64,000 bases of DNA from Microvelia longipes (taxonomy: Eukaryota > Arthropoda > Insecta > Hemiptera > Veliidae): assembly GCA_018340805.1 (NCBI GenBank), contig JACMZG010001911.1, positions 54,359,132-54,423,131 of the forward strand, read 5' to 3'. Below, one piece after another: positions 42,405-53,500 of the stretch. A program made the translations under genes and the position numbers. Within the stretch, counting starts at the first letter, position 1. Each line of letters begins with the position of its first letter. A model generated the notes under the pieces. It was not told the origin of the DNA. It did no database searches and saw nothing but the letters and a program-made list of their open reading frames with translations.

Positions 42405-43092
42405 TCAAGCAACAGGCATAATTGAGTTGTTCAAAGTGTTGAAACGAACTGATGGAAAACGTGGCGCCGCATCTAGTGCGCCCTGTATGAGCGTTGTCGC
42501 CCCATTTTCTCCCTTCTTATTCAACGCCCTATCTCCATTATCTTTCACATTCCTAGAGATTTCAACGTTTTCCAAAAAATTCATAACACTCCCTTTCTGC
42601 GCTGTGTGGAGGTACGCAACTTCATGCTGACTTCTAAAATGACCAGCTTCGTTCATATGTTGGTAGAACCGGCTTGTGGTTTTACGGAAGTGCTCTTTTA
42701 ACCTGGTAAAATAGGCTCTACCTGTTTGACCTACATATACACTACCGCAGTCTCCACATTTCAACGCATAAATGCCACTCTTTTCTTCAGGCTTGATCTT
42801 ATCTTTGGCGTGAGATAAAGCACTGCGTAAGGAATTTAAATTGCGATAACCTACGCTGAAACCATTCCTCCTCATAACCTTACCTATTCGCTCTGAGACC
42901 AACCCCATGTACGGCAATCCACGCCAGCCAATAACGTTGTCACTAGGTTCGGGTGTTTGAGAGCGATTTATATGCTGCAAGGCTTGCTTCCTCCGATGTC
43001 TACTGATGATACCACTCACAACATTTGCATCGTATCCGTTAGAAACCGCTATATGACGGATGTTAGCAAGCTCTTTATCATAAGCATCCTGC
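42405..43092 (-). pseudogene. PLE reverse transcriptase end and GIY-YIG endonuclease
   Basis: The minus-strand frame starts inside the element (RHIAVSNGYDANVVSGI, the RT thumb end typical of PLEs). It continues from 43019 as 204 open residues: linker, then SGIYALKCGDCGSVYVGQTGR with GIY at 82-84 and YVG at 95-97, and the CxxC insert between them that marks Penelope/Neptune-type endonucleases. RLKEH supplies the following Arg and Glu/His region. The core RT is absent because of 5' truncation, so the copy cannot move by itself. The endonuclease nicks target DNA. Confidence 0.9.
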
Positions 43093-43440
43093 TTAATTTT
43101 ATTTGGTTCTTCTGAGCAAATTGCTTAAATTCTGCAGAATCAAAGGGTGGTCCTCTATCACTAACTATTTCAGTGGGATAACCAAATCTGGCAAATACTG
43201 GACGAATACTATTAAGTACAGAAGTAGCATTAGTCGAGCCCAGTGGTAAAACTTCCACAAATTTACTGAAATAATCTCATAAAAGTAAATAATTTTTATT
43301 ATTCAAATGAAATAAATCCATGGCAATAATTTCCCATGGTCTTTCAGGGATTTTTCTGTCCACCAATGGCTCAGGCTGATTAGCTCTTTGATATTTTTGG
43401 CACAGATTGCAGCCTGTTACTAAGTTCTCTATTTCGTTAC
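43093..43440 (-). pseudogene. gypsy-1 integrase, N-terminal half
   Basis: Minus-strand frames give the spacer Cys pair (TGCNLCQKYQRAN), PWEIIAMDLFHL with the first catalytic Asp, FSKFVEVLPL, and VFARFGYPTEIVSDRGPPFD with the second Asp. They run into the PLE at 43104. One stop at about 43275 interrupts. Confidence 0.82.
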
Positions 43441-43450
43441 TCATTCCAGG

Positions 43451-44213
43451 CTAAAATACTGATTGTTTGGCTCTGTTTTTACAAGAGACTATACCTCTAT
43501 GGCCTCTGTGTATTTTATATAAGATCTCAGCTCTGCAAGATGGTGAAGGTATTAGTCGGCTACCTCTACATATTAGGCCATCAGTATAGTGTAATTCTTC
43601 TTTGAAAGACCAATATTGTCTCAGACTGATAGGTAAGGTACTTTTATGTTCAGACCATCCTGTCTGAATTGTTTTTATTAGCAATTTTATGTCATCATCT
43701 TGGTTTGTAGCATCCTTTATTTTATTTAAACCGGCATTAGAACCCTCCACTATGAGGCAGACTGCAGCTTTATATTTAGGTTCTTTCATTGAAAAATATT
43801 CGTCTGAACTTGGATATCTGGATACGGCATCTGGGACTGTGTTCTCTTTACCTCTGACATAAGCCCATTCTATTTCATACCCTCGGAGCCTCAGCATTAA
43901 TCTTTGTAATCTTAGAGATAATTGATCAAACGGCTTTTTAGAGAGGCCCAATAAAGGTCTGTGGTCTGTTAATAATTGTACAGGACGACCAAGTGTAAAA
44001 TATTTAAATTTTTCAATTTGATAAAGCAGCTAGAAGCTCTTTTTCTATTTGGGCCCAAGTTTGTTGCGTTTGAGTTAATGATGCAGAAGCATAAGCTATG
44101 GGTTTTCCATTTTGTGTAAGAACAGCGCCTAAACCATATGAGCTTGCATCTACTTGACAAGTAAGTGGTGATTTCTTGTCATAAAAGCTTAAAATAGGTG
44201 GACTTGTTAGCAA
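43451..44213 (-). pseudogene. gypsy-1 RNase H and integrase zinc region
   Basis: 44013-44213 carries QVDASSYGLGAVLTQNGKPIAYASASL, the RNase H start, and QIEKELLAAL. 43451-43951 continues with LRGYEIEWAYVRGKENTVPDAVSR and then the integrase His region (IHRGHRGIVSCKNRAKQSVFWPGM). A frame change near 43960-44010 separates the parts. Confidence 0.85.
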
Positions 44214-44276
44214 TTTTTTAATTGATTCAAAACTCTTTTGAGCTTGAGCATCCCATATCTAAACAGTATCTATTTT

Positions 44277-45055
44277 TTACAGTTGTCGTAAATAACATGA
44301 CTCATCACTTAGATTTTTAACAAAGCGCATAAGATAATTACACATACCTAAAAATTTCATCAAATCATTTTTATTTTTAGGTGGGTTAAATTCAGTAATG
44401 GCCTTTATTTTCATTGGGTCAGGAGATATACCTTCTCCTGATATAATGTGGCCTAAATACTTAACTTTGTCTTGGGCTAACTGCACTTTCCTTTTGTTTA
44501 ATTTTAATCCAGTTTTTCTTGCTATATCTAAAAATTTCCGCAACAGCATTTCATGCATATCTTTAGGAGATGCTAATAGTATGTCGTCAAAGTATGGAGA
44601 AATGTCTGGGTATTTTTCAAACACCTGATCCATCACCATTTGAAACAATTCAGAACTTATATTAAGACCAAAAGGTAAAACTTTGAACCTGAATCTTCCC
44701 ATAGGTGTTATGAAAGTGGTCAACAAAGAGCTCTCATCATCTAAGTTAATATACCCCAGAATGCATTTTCTACATCGAAAAGAGTAAATCTATCACAGTT
44801 ACTATATTTCTTTAGAAGAGATTCAATGTTAGGAATTTGATACCGAGGCCGCTTCAACCATTTATTGAGAGGTCTAGGATCTAAACACAGCCGAATTGAG
44901 TTATCGGGTTTCAAAACAACACAAATATTGCTTACCCAGTCAGTTGGTTCATTAACTCGTGCAATGATACCTTTTTCCTCTAAACGGGCCAGTTCTACTT
45001 TTAGTTTATCTTCTAAAGCCGCCGGTACACTGCGAGGTGGAGCTACTTGAGGCAC
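44277..45055 (-). pseudogene. gypsy-1 reverse transcriptase
   Basis: 44741-45055: AVPR-like start (APPRSVPAALEDKLKVEL), GIIARVNEPTDWVSNICVVLK, LCLDPRPLNKWLKRPRYQIP, and FTLFDVENAFWGILT with the motif A Asp. 44277-44726 in another frame: FITPMGRFRFKVLPFGLNIS and SPYFDDILLAS, where FDD carries the catalytic Asp pair. VKYLGHIISGEGISPDPMK follows. One shift near 44730. Confidence 0.9.
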
Positions 45056-45380
45056 TGCACCCTCTTTAAGTTCAATTCTATAGGTTCCTTGAAGTCGCCC
45101 TTCTCCTTCAAAACATCAGCATACTCTTCTAGAATTTTATTGTACTTTTCATCCATTAAGTTTTGAGGAGTGGATTTAATTTCATTAATTTTTTGTATTA
45201 GACCAATTTTTTCACTATCACTTGCTCCCAAAATTGGCCTAGAATCCATATTTGTTACTATGCACTTTATCTTATATTGCTTGATATTAATAATACATTT
45301 TAAATAGCATTCGCCTACAACTGGTATATTTTGACCTGTGTAAGTTTGAAGTTTAGTTTTTAGCGAATTTCCTTTGGAAA
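45043..45380 (-). pseudogene. gypsy-1 protease C-terminus and linker
   Basis: TKLQTYTGQNIPVVGECYLK, then IVTNMDSRPILGASDSEKIGLI fits the C-terminal lobe of a gypsy protease with the ILG motif. The DTG active site is not present: upstream of about 45375 the sequence is SINE. The first 24 residues of the open frame (RGPRFEFRHDAYPISRIS) are SINE-derived, not gypsy. Confidence 0.78.
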
Positions 45381-45450
45381 TACGGCTAATGGGATAGGCG
45401 TCATGGCGGAATTCGAACCTCGGACCACGACACAAATCCGTTTCAGAGGT
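45360..45450 (-). repeat. tRNA-like SINE head
   Basis: The minus strand has GGTCCGAGGTTCGAATTCC and then GCCATGACGCCTATCCCATTAG, as at 26640-26690. It lies against the TA array. Confidence 0.65.
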
Positions 45451-45465
45451 CCCTAATGACGAAAA

Positions 45466-45620
<155 letters not shown>

Positions 45621-45975
45621 TTAATATTTTTTAACCAAACTTGGTACAAAAATCAACCTTTGGGAGGACACGAACCCTATTGAAAACCAGGTTTTTGTGA
45701 CGTCATGAACCCGGTTTGCTGAGTCAGCGAAATTTTCAAAAAATCGGCAAAATTCAGGGTTAATATTTTTTCCTTATGTATATTCCTTTGGAAAATACAG
45801 ACAAAATGAGTTACGAGCAGTGCTTGACAATTGAGTAACTGCTTAGGTTCTAAAGCATGAACCGGAACCACGCTATGGGCATGGTTCTTGCATAAGCAAG
45901 AAATGGGTTGTGTAGCACGGAAACACGCATTCTAAATGAAATTCGCCCGACAGCGGACCAACGCGCCGCAATTAT
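45621..45975 (-). repeat. Family A repeat joined to the 21660-type repeat
   Basis: 45975-45775 on the minus strand is family A (GCGCGTTGGTCCG...CGTGTTTCCGTGCT...AGCAGTTACTCAATTGTC). It runs straight on into the repeat also seen at 21660-21800. The junction suggests a longer composite SINE. Confidence 0.65.
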
Positions 45976-46007
45976 TTATTTAGTAGTTGTAAACTTATAT
46001 AATGTAA

Positions 46008-46215
46008 AAAGCACGAAAACACGCATCCAAAGGAAATTCGCCCGACATGCGGACCACCGCGCCAGAATTATTTTTAGTTGTAAACTTATATAGGTAAAAA
46101 AACGATAAAAAATTATTGTCCCTACTAGGATTTGAACCCAGGTACTCTGGGTTTGAGTGATCGCAACCAAAGGAAATTCGCCCGACATGCGGACCACCGC
46201 GCCAGAATTTTGATT
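46008..46215 (-). repeat. Two 5' fragments of family A, one with a good B box
   Basis: 46075-46010 and 46212-46165 both read TCTGGCGCGGTGGTCCGCATG on the minus strand. The second continues to CACTCAAACCCAGAGTACC then TGGGTTCAAATCCTAGTAGG, a standard Pol III B box (GGTTCAAATCC). This is the clearest evidence that family A has a tRNA-derived head. Confidence 0.65.
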
Positions 46216-46283
46216 TAACTAAAGTATTCTCTAATCCTGTTGACTTCAACATGTTGTAAGATAATATACTTGGCTCCCTGTAT

Positions 46284-47357
46284 CTATTTTATACAAACAT
46301 TATTTGCAACCCATTGATATCCACCAATTGTGTCCATGTTCATCAACTTGTTTTTATTTTCTTCATTTTTAATTGTTGCTTTGTTTTCTGTTTCAGGTTC
46401 TATGTTTGTTTTGGATTCTTCACTCACAACAGCTGATTTTATCGTTTTTTCACCTTCAAAAACTACATCTCTTCGAATAACTATTTTTCTGCTCTTTTCA
46501 TCAAATAACCTGTAACCTGTGTCACAATATCCAACAAATAAATATTTTTCACTCCTGCTGTCCAATTTTTTTAAATTAACTAGTACTTTAGAATAAGCAA
46601 TTGATCCAAATATTTGAAGTCTTGATAAGTTTGGTTTTTTACTGTACCACATTTCACAAGGGGTCTTATCTTGATAAGATGTGGGGCTTCTATTTATTAA
46701 ATATGTAGCGGTTAGCGCTGCTTCGCTCCAAAATTCTTTAGAAAGATTTGAATCAAAACGTAGAGCTCTTGTTTTGTCCATTAGAGTACGATTAAATCTT
46801 TCTGATTTCCCGTTGTGCTGAGGTGTATACGGTGAAGACATATCCATTATTATTCCTCTATTATTCATCCAACTGATTAAATTTTCATTATTATACTCTG
46901 TGCCTCTGTCTGTTCTTAGTTTGTAACATTTTAGATCCCATTTTCTTTCAACAGAGTTGATGTAATGTTTTACTGAGTCCTTAACCTCGGTTTTACTCTC
47001 CAAGAGATATATCATAGCAAAATTTGTAAATTCATCAATGAACCTGAGAATATATTTCTTACCGTCCCATTAAGCCGGTGTTATGGGTCCACACAGATCC
47101 GAATGTATTATTTCCAGCAGTCTAGTCGCTGATTTTCTTTGTGTATTGAAAAGCAATCGTGTTTGTTTTGCTTTCAAGCACACTTCACAGTTTTTTAAAT
47201 TATCAAGATGTTTGTCTGAGATCTCTAAGTTGGACATATAATTTAGTTTTTTCATATATTCTACACTCATGTGACCCAACTTTCTATGAATTATTTCAGT
47301 TTTTGATTTGTCCACAGCATAAGCTTTTTCATTTTTATTAATCGAGATTGTATACAA
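46284..47357 (-). pseudogene. Ty1/copia GAG-pre-integrase and integrase
   Basis: 47070-47357 has EIIHRKLGHMSVEYMKKL and CEVCLKAKQTR, the copia integrase zinc region, followed by LEIIHSDLCGPI with the first catalytic Asp. 46284-47015 continues in another frame: TDRGTEYNNENL (second Asp), SSPYTPQHNGKSERFNRTLMD (Glu), FWSEAALTATYLINRSPT, and FGSIAYSKV to KYLFVGYCDTGYRLFD. A stop at about 47063-47070 separates the frames. The 5' edge is a (TA)n array. RT and protease are missing here. Confidence 0.9.
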
Positions 47358-47388
47358 ACTTGTAAAACTATTTCATTGTCCTTTTAAA

Positions 47389-47513
<125 letters not shown>

Positions 47514-47516
47514 ATA

Positions 47517-47669
47517 TAATTAATAGAAAAAGGAAGCAAGAAGAACGGAGTTTTTTTAGAACGAAAAAACATCTGTTTTATTAATTTATAACGCGCAGTG
47601 TAGCCAACTTGATCGTAATAATGAAAATTACTTCTGACTAAATAAAGAGTTGCTGACTCATTTGCAACA
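47517..47669 (-). repeat. copia-1 3' LTR (end uncertain)
   Basis: On the minus strand AATTAAGAGGGAG is followed by TGTTGCAAATGAGTCAGCAA at 47669, a typical copia polypurine tract and LTR start. The end merges with the TA array. A matching 5' LTR is not seen upstream of copia-1 gag. 47670-47803 is its 3' noncoding part. Confidence 0.65.
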
Positions 47670-47803
47670 CTCCCTCTTAATTTTCATAAACTACAAACAA
47701 GTTGAGCTGATATTACAGAAAAAATTATTATCAAAAATTTAAACTTCTTAAAAATAAACAAAAATACCTTTTTTACTGAATTCAACAAAAAATAAAAATC
47801 ATT

Positions 47804-47891
47804 TTACAATTTCGCTTTTAAAGCGCATGAACTTGATTTTATTGAGCGGTTTTGTCAATATATCTGCTATGTTATCATTGGTAGGACAATC
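47804..47891 (-). pseudogene. copia-1 RNase H C-terminus, cut off by gypsy-3
   Basis: The minus-strand frame NIADILTKPLNKIKFMRFKA and stop (47804-47806) is the end of copia RNase H. The preceding part is 13 kb away at 60937, because gypsy-3 lies between. The reading frames on both sides fit if the insert and one 4-bp duplication (AATC/AATA, one mismatch) are left out. Confidence 0.85.
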
Positions 47892-48316
47892 TGAAGCGTA
47901 CTAGGGGGGCAAGGCTACAGATAACTTAGGAAACGGGCCCGTGAAAGGGGCGGGCGAAATAGTTATTAAAAATTAAAGGTTTTTTGTAAGGCTGGTAAAG
48001 GGTGGACGGCGATAATTCAAGCCATTTTGACGTGCCACAGATAGAGAACAATATGATTATAGATAAAAGATTAATTAATAAGATCAAACTAAACTAAATA
48101 CTTAATTTACCGGAGAGGAGGGAACGCGGGGGCCGAACTCGAAGTAGACTGACAATTCCCGGGTTTTCGCAAGGTTCTAGGGCCTCCGGGGCAGGGCTAC
48201 CAACATACTAATAACAAAAGCGGACAAGGCGGAAGGACACCACAAGGATCAAGGCATAATTCTAAATTAAGACCTACAATGCAAGGAATACCCCTTGGGT
48301 CCCCCTTTACATCACA
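47892..48316 (-). repeat. gypsy-3 3' LTR
   Basis: On the minus strand TGTGATGTAAAGGGGGACCC to CCTAGTACGCTTCA. Differs from the 5' LTR at a few positions (for example one A in 'ttaaaaattaaagg', T versus A at 48174, T versus C at 48290). Confidence 0.95.
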
Positions 48317-48668
48317 TCCTCCCCCCCTTCTGGCAGGCAGAGAAAAGAAACTATCACCTGACACTTGGCTGAATTAATAAAGAATAGACGATAAATTAAT
48401 TATACATGAGCTAAATTATACAAAGACACTATACCTGTCTTACCACACAACAATTTACAATTCAATTGATTGTGTGATTCAAGTAATAGTGTGGAAACCT
48501 TACTTACAAAGTATTCCCTAATTTTAATCTACGGGACAACACTTTACTTTATTTAAAGACAACAATACACAATAAATCACAATTTAAATAATAAACGTTA
48601 TTAAAATATATATTTTCTTTTTTTTTTTTTATTTATTTTTATTTTTTTTTTTTGATATTTTATATATA

Positions 48669-48710
<42 letters not shown>

Positions 48711-50578
48711 TTTTATTTATTTATTTATTTATTTTTTTTATTTTTTATTTATTTTTATTTTTTTTATTTTTATTTATTTTTTTTTTATTATTATTTTTTT
48801 AAATTAATTAATCCTGGTAGCAGAAGTTTCCCACAAGTCAAAAGCTCAGCTCCAACTCAAAGATACTGGTCAATAAGTACATTTTTCCGGTCATGGTAGC
48901 TCAATCTTCAAATTTGATTAACAGTTTAGATATTTGTTTCTTGATGCAAATACAAAATAAGTCTGAAATGGTGGATCACCTTATCACTTAAATGGTTTTG
49001 AACAACACGAACATCCTTTTAAGTCCAAGACTAAATCCAGAGAGCATGGATCTAGTTGTCTATGAAAGATTAAATTTGCTTGGCCAAGCTTGAAGCATTT
49101 AACTTTTAAATTAAATAAATACATAACAGGTTAAAGTAGTAGGCAACCTGATGTAGAACCATTCACCAGCACTCATAATTTATTGAACTATTTACCAGTA
49201 AACATGATGCTGAACAAAGATGAAATTTCACCAACTCTTCTTAGATGTTATTTTTATCTTCTTTTGTTTCTTGATGGTAGAATTCTAGTCAGCAGGAATA
49301 ACATTCAGTTAACATTCTAACTAAGAAATAAATCAGTTTTCAAATAGCACTCTGCATTCTTGACATCACATACTTAATTGCTGTATGATTTTGCTGTACG
49401 GGTTTCCAAATAAATGCACAAATCGACCAGAACCCCAAGAGGAGCTTACAAGGACTTGTTATGATTGAGGAAGAGAAGATGAGGACGCCATTTGAGAATT
49501 ACTTAAGAATAACACATATACATTAATATTAATGTTAACATAAATTCAAATTGTTCAGTATAATAACTGATTGTGTAACAACTACAATATCACAACAGTT
49601 ATATACTGATCATCCCCCCCTTGGGTAAGGTTTCAACTTTGATAGAAAAAAATTGAATAACAACTTAATTTCAGCAATCCCCACAATCAAATCTACAGGA
49701 GCTCAATCATTTAGATTTATTCAAATTTTAATGATTCTTTGAATCGATTCGTGAAAACATAGTTATACACATATTCCCACGAATATACTATTTTATTTTT
49801 ACATTAACATGTTAATATAATTAGAATAAGATGTTAGTTTTACCAAGGATTCCAATTTTTTGAACTTAAAGATTCAAATTAAAAAAATTATATAATTGTC
49901 TATTGCTGAAAATTACCAGTAATAGTAGTTTTCAGAAAACCAAGTTTTCAAAATTAAATAAAATTAATTATCTAAATAAATCAAGATTACCCATGGTAAC
50001 TCTAACTAAATATTTAAACATAGTAAAATTACATTTGTGACACATCTTTTAATGCAAAATATAATAATTTTATTTAGAAAGCCAAGTGGCAGGATAGTTT
50101 TCAAGCCAATATTATACATAAATATATATTTTATTATATTTAGGGATTATTTAAACTGTAAGACTAAGTAATTCTAACTACAAAAGACAAGGGACTTATC
50201 CCAACAACCAAAATAAACGATCAAGTTTTACCGGGTAACCAAAATCAAAACAACAAAAAAGGTAGGATAAAGGTAACTCAAAATTTAGAATCACAATTTA
50301 AACCAAATAATAAATTTACACTCAGATATGCATACCTTACGTATACGCTAAAAACATAACACACTTATATTAATATCACCAATCATCACCTCACCACCCA
50401 ATACCAGCCTGATCCCCTCTAACAGGAAGAAACCCGAAAGAATAAAGGCTGAAGGCCAGGCGAGGCTTAATCAGTTGATCAGCAGGGAATAAGTAGCTAT
50501 AATTTTAGGAAAAAAAATTATCATAATTAAGCATTAATAAAATGATTTTGTTTAATGGGCAAATTCAAATGATAAAAA
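48317..50578 (-). other. gypsy-3 3' noncoding region with PPT
   Basis: AAGGGGGGGAGGA directly before the 3' LTR (48317-48329 on +) is the polypurine tract. The remaining 2.2 kb have no coding frame or domain. 48600-48810 is low complexity (T-rich, (TA)n, TTTA repeats). A second G-run of purines lies at 49612-49622 on the minus strand (AAGGGGGGGATGATC), like a second copy of the tract. Confidence 0.7.
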
Positions 50579-53500
50579 TTAACCATGATAGGGCTTTAAT
50601 TGTGAAATATGGGCATCTTTTGTCGCAGCACCATCCATCGGATCCAGTACTACTGACACAGGAGTAGAAAATTTAATTATTTTATATGGGCCTGAAAATT
50701 TTGGGCTCAGTTTAGCAGATATTTTATTTGCTTTATTGCTTAAATTGTGGCGTAATAAAAGGACTTTATCACCTACTTTATAAGGATTTTCCCAACGATG
50801 TTTATTATATTGGTTAGCAACTCGGGTATGAGCTTTTCTTAAGTTTTCAAGAGCTTGAGACCACACCTCTTCAGTTTCTTTTTCAGCTTTATTTTCTAAT
50901 AATTTATTTAATTCCCATTTAACCTCTAAGGGACCTAATATATCAGGTCGAAAAATTAATTTATTGGGAGTTGATTTGGTCGCTTCATGAAAGCCAGAAT
51001 TAAATGCCATTTGAAAATTATGGAGTTTTGTATCCCAATCTTTATGCCTAGTCGAGTGGTAGATGCGTAGAGCAACCTTCAACTGTTTGTTGACTCGTTC
51101 GGCAAGGTTAGGGCCAGGATGAAAAGGGGACAACAGGACGTGTTTGATTCCCAGATTCAAACACATAGACTGAAATTTACTTGAATTAAAGGCGGAGCCT
51201 CTATCAGTTATTAAATGTTCTGGCGTTCCGAAAATAGAGAAGTAACGCTGTTGAAGTAGACGAGTTGCGGTGTCAGCTGTCATATTACGACATGGGATAA
51301 AAACTGAATGTTTACTGAAACCATCAGTAATGACTAATATGTATGTATTATTCAAACTTGAACGAGGTAAAGGACCAACGAAATCACAATAAATGCGCTG
51401 AAATGGACGAGTTGAAACTTCTGAAGCTAAATAACCTACGTGGGAATTACTGCATTGCTTGGAAATCTGACAAGCATGGCAACGCTTGACCAATGTGGAA
51501 ATATCCCTTCTAAGAGTTTTCCAGTAAAATTTTTCAGATATACTTTTAATTGTTTTGGCAACGCCAGGGTGGCTAGATATGGCAGAACAATGGTAATAAT
51601 TGAATAATAAGGATATCATATTTGATCCAACTAAAATACGTGCTGTCTTCATATCACCAGGTTTATATAATACTATATTGTTACGAATAATGAATTTTTC
51701 ACAATTACCATTTTGTATTTGTTTCTTTATTTCAACTATTTCTGGATTATTAGATTGTATTTCTTCTAAATTATTAAATATTTCAGGTATGGAGCCTAAT
51801 ATTAAACATTGACTTTCAACTTTCAATTCTTCATTGGGGTTAGAATTAGTACCTGGTTCAAACATTCTTGATAATGAATCAGCTATTTTATTAGAGGAGC
51901 CTTTAATATGTTTTACGGTGAATTGCAAGCTACCTATTTGAGCACACCACCGTGCAAGCTTTCTATTTAATCTAGAACCTTGAAGAAGAAATGACAGAGC
52001 ACTATTATCAGTCTCCAGGGTGAAATGCCTGTGTTCGAGATATTGGCGGAAACGCATGATTCCAAAATAGATGGCTATTGCTTCTAGTTCTATTATTGTC
52101 TTACGACTTTCATAAGGTAATAGAGCACGACTAGCATAAGCTACAGGGAATCTAATACCATTACCATCTTCCTGTAACAGGACAGCTCCTAAGCTATGGC
52201 CGGAAGCATCGGTCTGCAGGATAAATTCCTTGTCGAAGTCAGGAAGACGTAATATGGGCCGAGATACTAAATGTTCTTTTATAGTTACAAAGGCTCTCTG
52301 CTGTTCAGGACCCCACGTAAAAACTTCGTTTTTACGTTTAAGTTTATTTAAGGGAGCAACTATATTAGCATAATTTGGAATAAATTTTGAATAAAATCCT
52401 GACATACCTAAAAATCTTGCTAATTGTTTTAAATTTTTAGGGGCTGGGTAATTGTAAATAGGCTCTACTCTCGAATGATCTAAACTTAAAGTTCCATTTT
52501 GGAAAATATGGCCTAAAAATTCAATACATGAGGAAGCTATTCTAACTTTTTCTGGGTTTACAGTAAGTCCTGCTTGGCGGAGACGTTGCAGTACTACTGC
52601 TAATAAGTCATAGTGGGATTCTATATCCTCAGTATAGATAATTAAATCGTCATGATATATAAATAAGCCGTTATATTTTAAATCTTGGAATGTTTTATCT
52701 AATAGTCTGTTTAATACAAGACCACTTGGGGCGAAACCCATGGGCAAAAAATTGTATTCGTTCAAACCAGTGGGAGTAATAAAAGCTGTGAAGGGTTTTG
52801 AGGACTCAGAAAGTGGAATTTGATAAAATGCTGAACGTAAATCAAGAACACTGAATATTTTAGCCTTTGAAAGGTGCTGAAAGGCTGATTCAATAGTTGG
52901 AGCTGGAGTAGCTTCAAGTAAAACTTTTTGGTTTAAAGCCCGAAAATCAGTAATTAAACGATGTTTACCATTCTTTTTGGATACTAAAAATGTAGGACTC
53001 GCAAAAGTAGATATAGAAGGACGAATTATACCTTGTTTTAATAAATCATTATTGCATGTTCTTAAAGCATTTAACTTTGGTGGAGCATAGTAATAAGGTT
53101 TAGATCTGACGGGTTCATAATCTTTGAGTTTAATATCATACTGGAGCTGATCAGTTTTACCAATCCGTGTGGTAATGACATCAGAGTAAGACTCAATGAG
53201 TTCATTAAACTTTTGTTTATTTTTGCTAGATAACGATTCATCAAAAATAATATTTACATTGTTATTTTCTGAATTATCAGAGTCTGACATATTATCATTA
53301 AATAGATTAAAATCTTCATGGGTATATTGTTTGTTAACTATCTCAGCTTCTTTACTATCAAGCATGAGTATATCATTTGGAGCGAAATTAAATTTTACAG
53401 ATGAATCAATACCATTGATTAACATTTGAGATTTTTTAATGAAATCTCTGCCTATAATAATAGGTACAGGAATCGGAGCAATAATAAACGGAAAGGTCCA

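Larger units (their letters stand above)
41941..43092 (-). mobile_element. Penelope-like element, 5'-truncated
   Basis: The insert is flanked by the 12-bp duplication TTAATTTTATTT at 41929-41940 and 43093-43104. It holds the end of a PLE reverse transcriptase, a GIY-YIG endonuclease and a long AT-rich 3' part (41941-42404). Confidence 0.9.
41130..45435 (-). mobile_element. Ty3/gypsy element gypsy-1, 5' part missing
   Basis: Minus-strand order: protease end, RT, RNase H, integrase, polypurine tract AATAAGAGGGGCA, then LTR. The 5' side ends in a SINE/(TA)n cluster at about 45360. A PLE is inserted in the integrase. Gag and 5' LTR are not in the window. Confidence 0.85.

Noticed and set aside
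45360..45450. True tRNA gene
   Set aside because: B box-like sequence only; no cloverleaf, and the same block recurs as a repeat at 26630.
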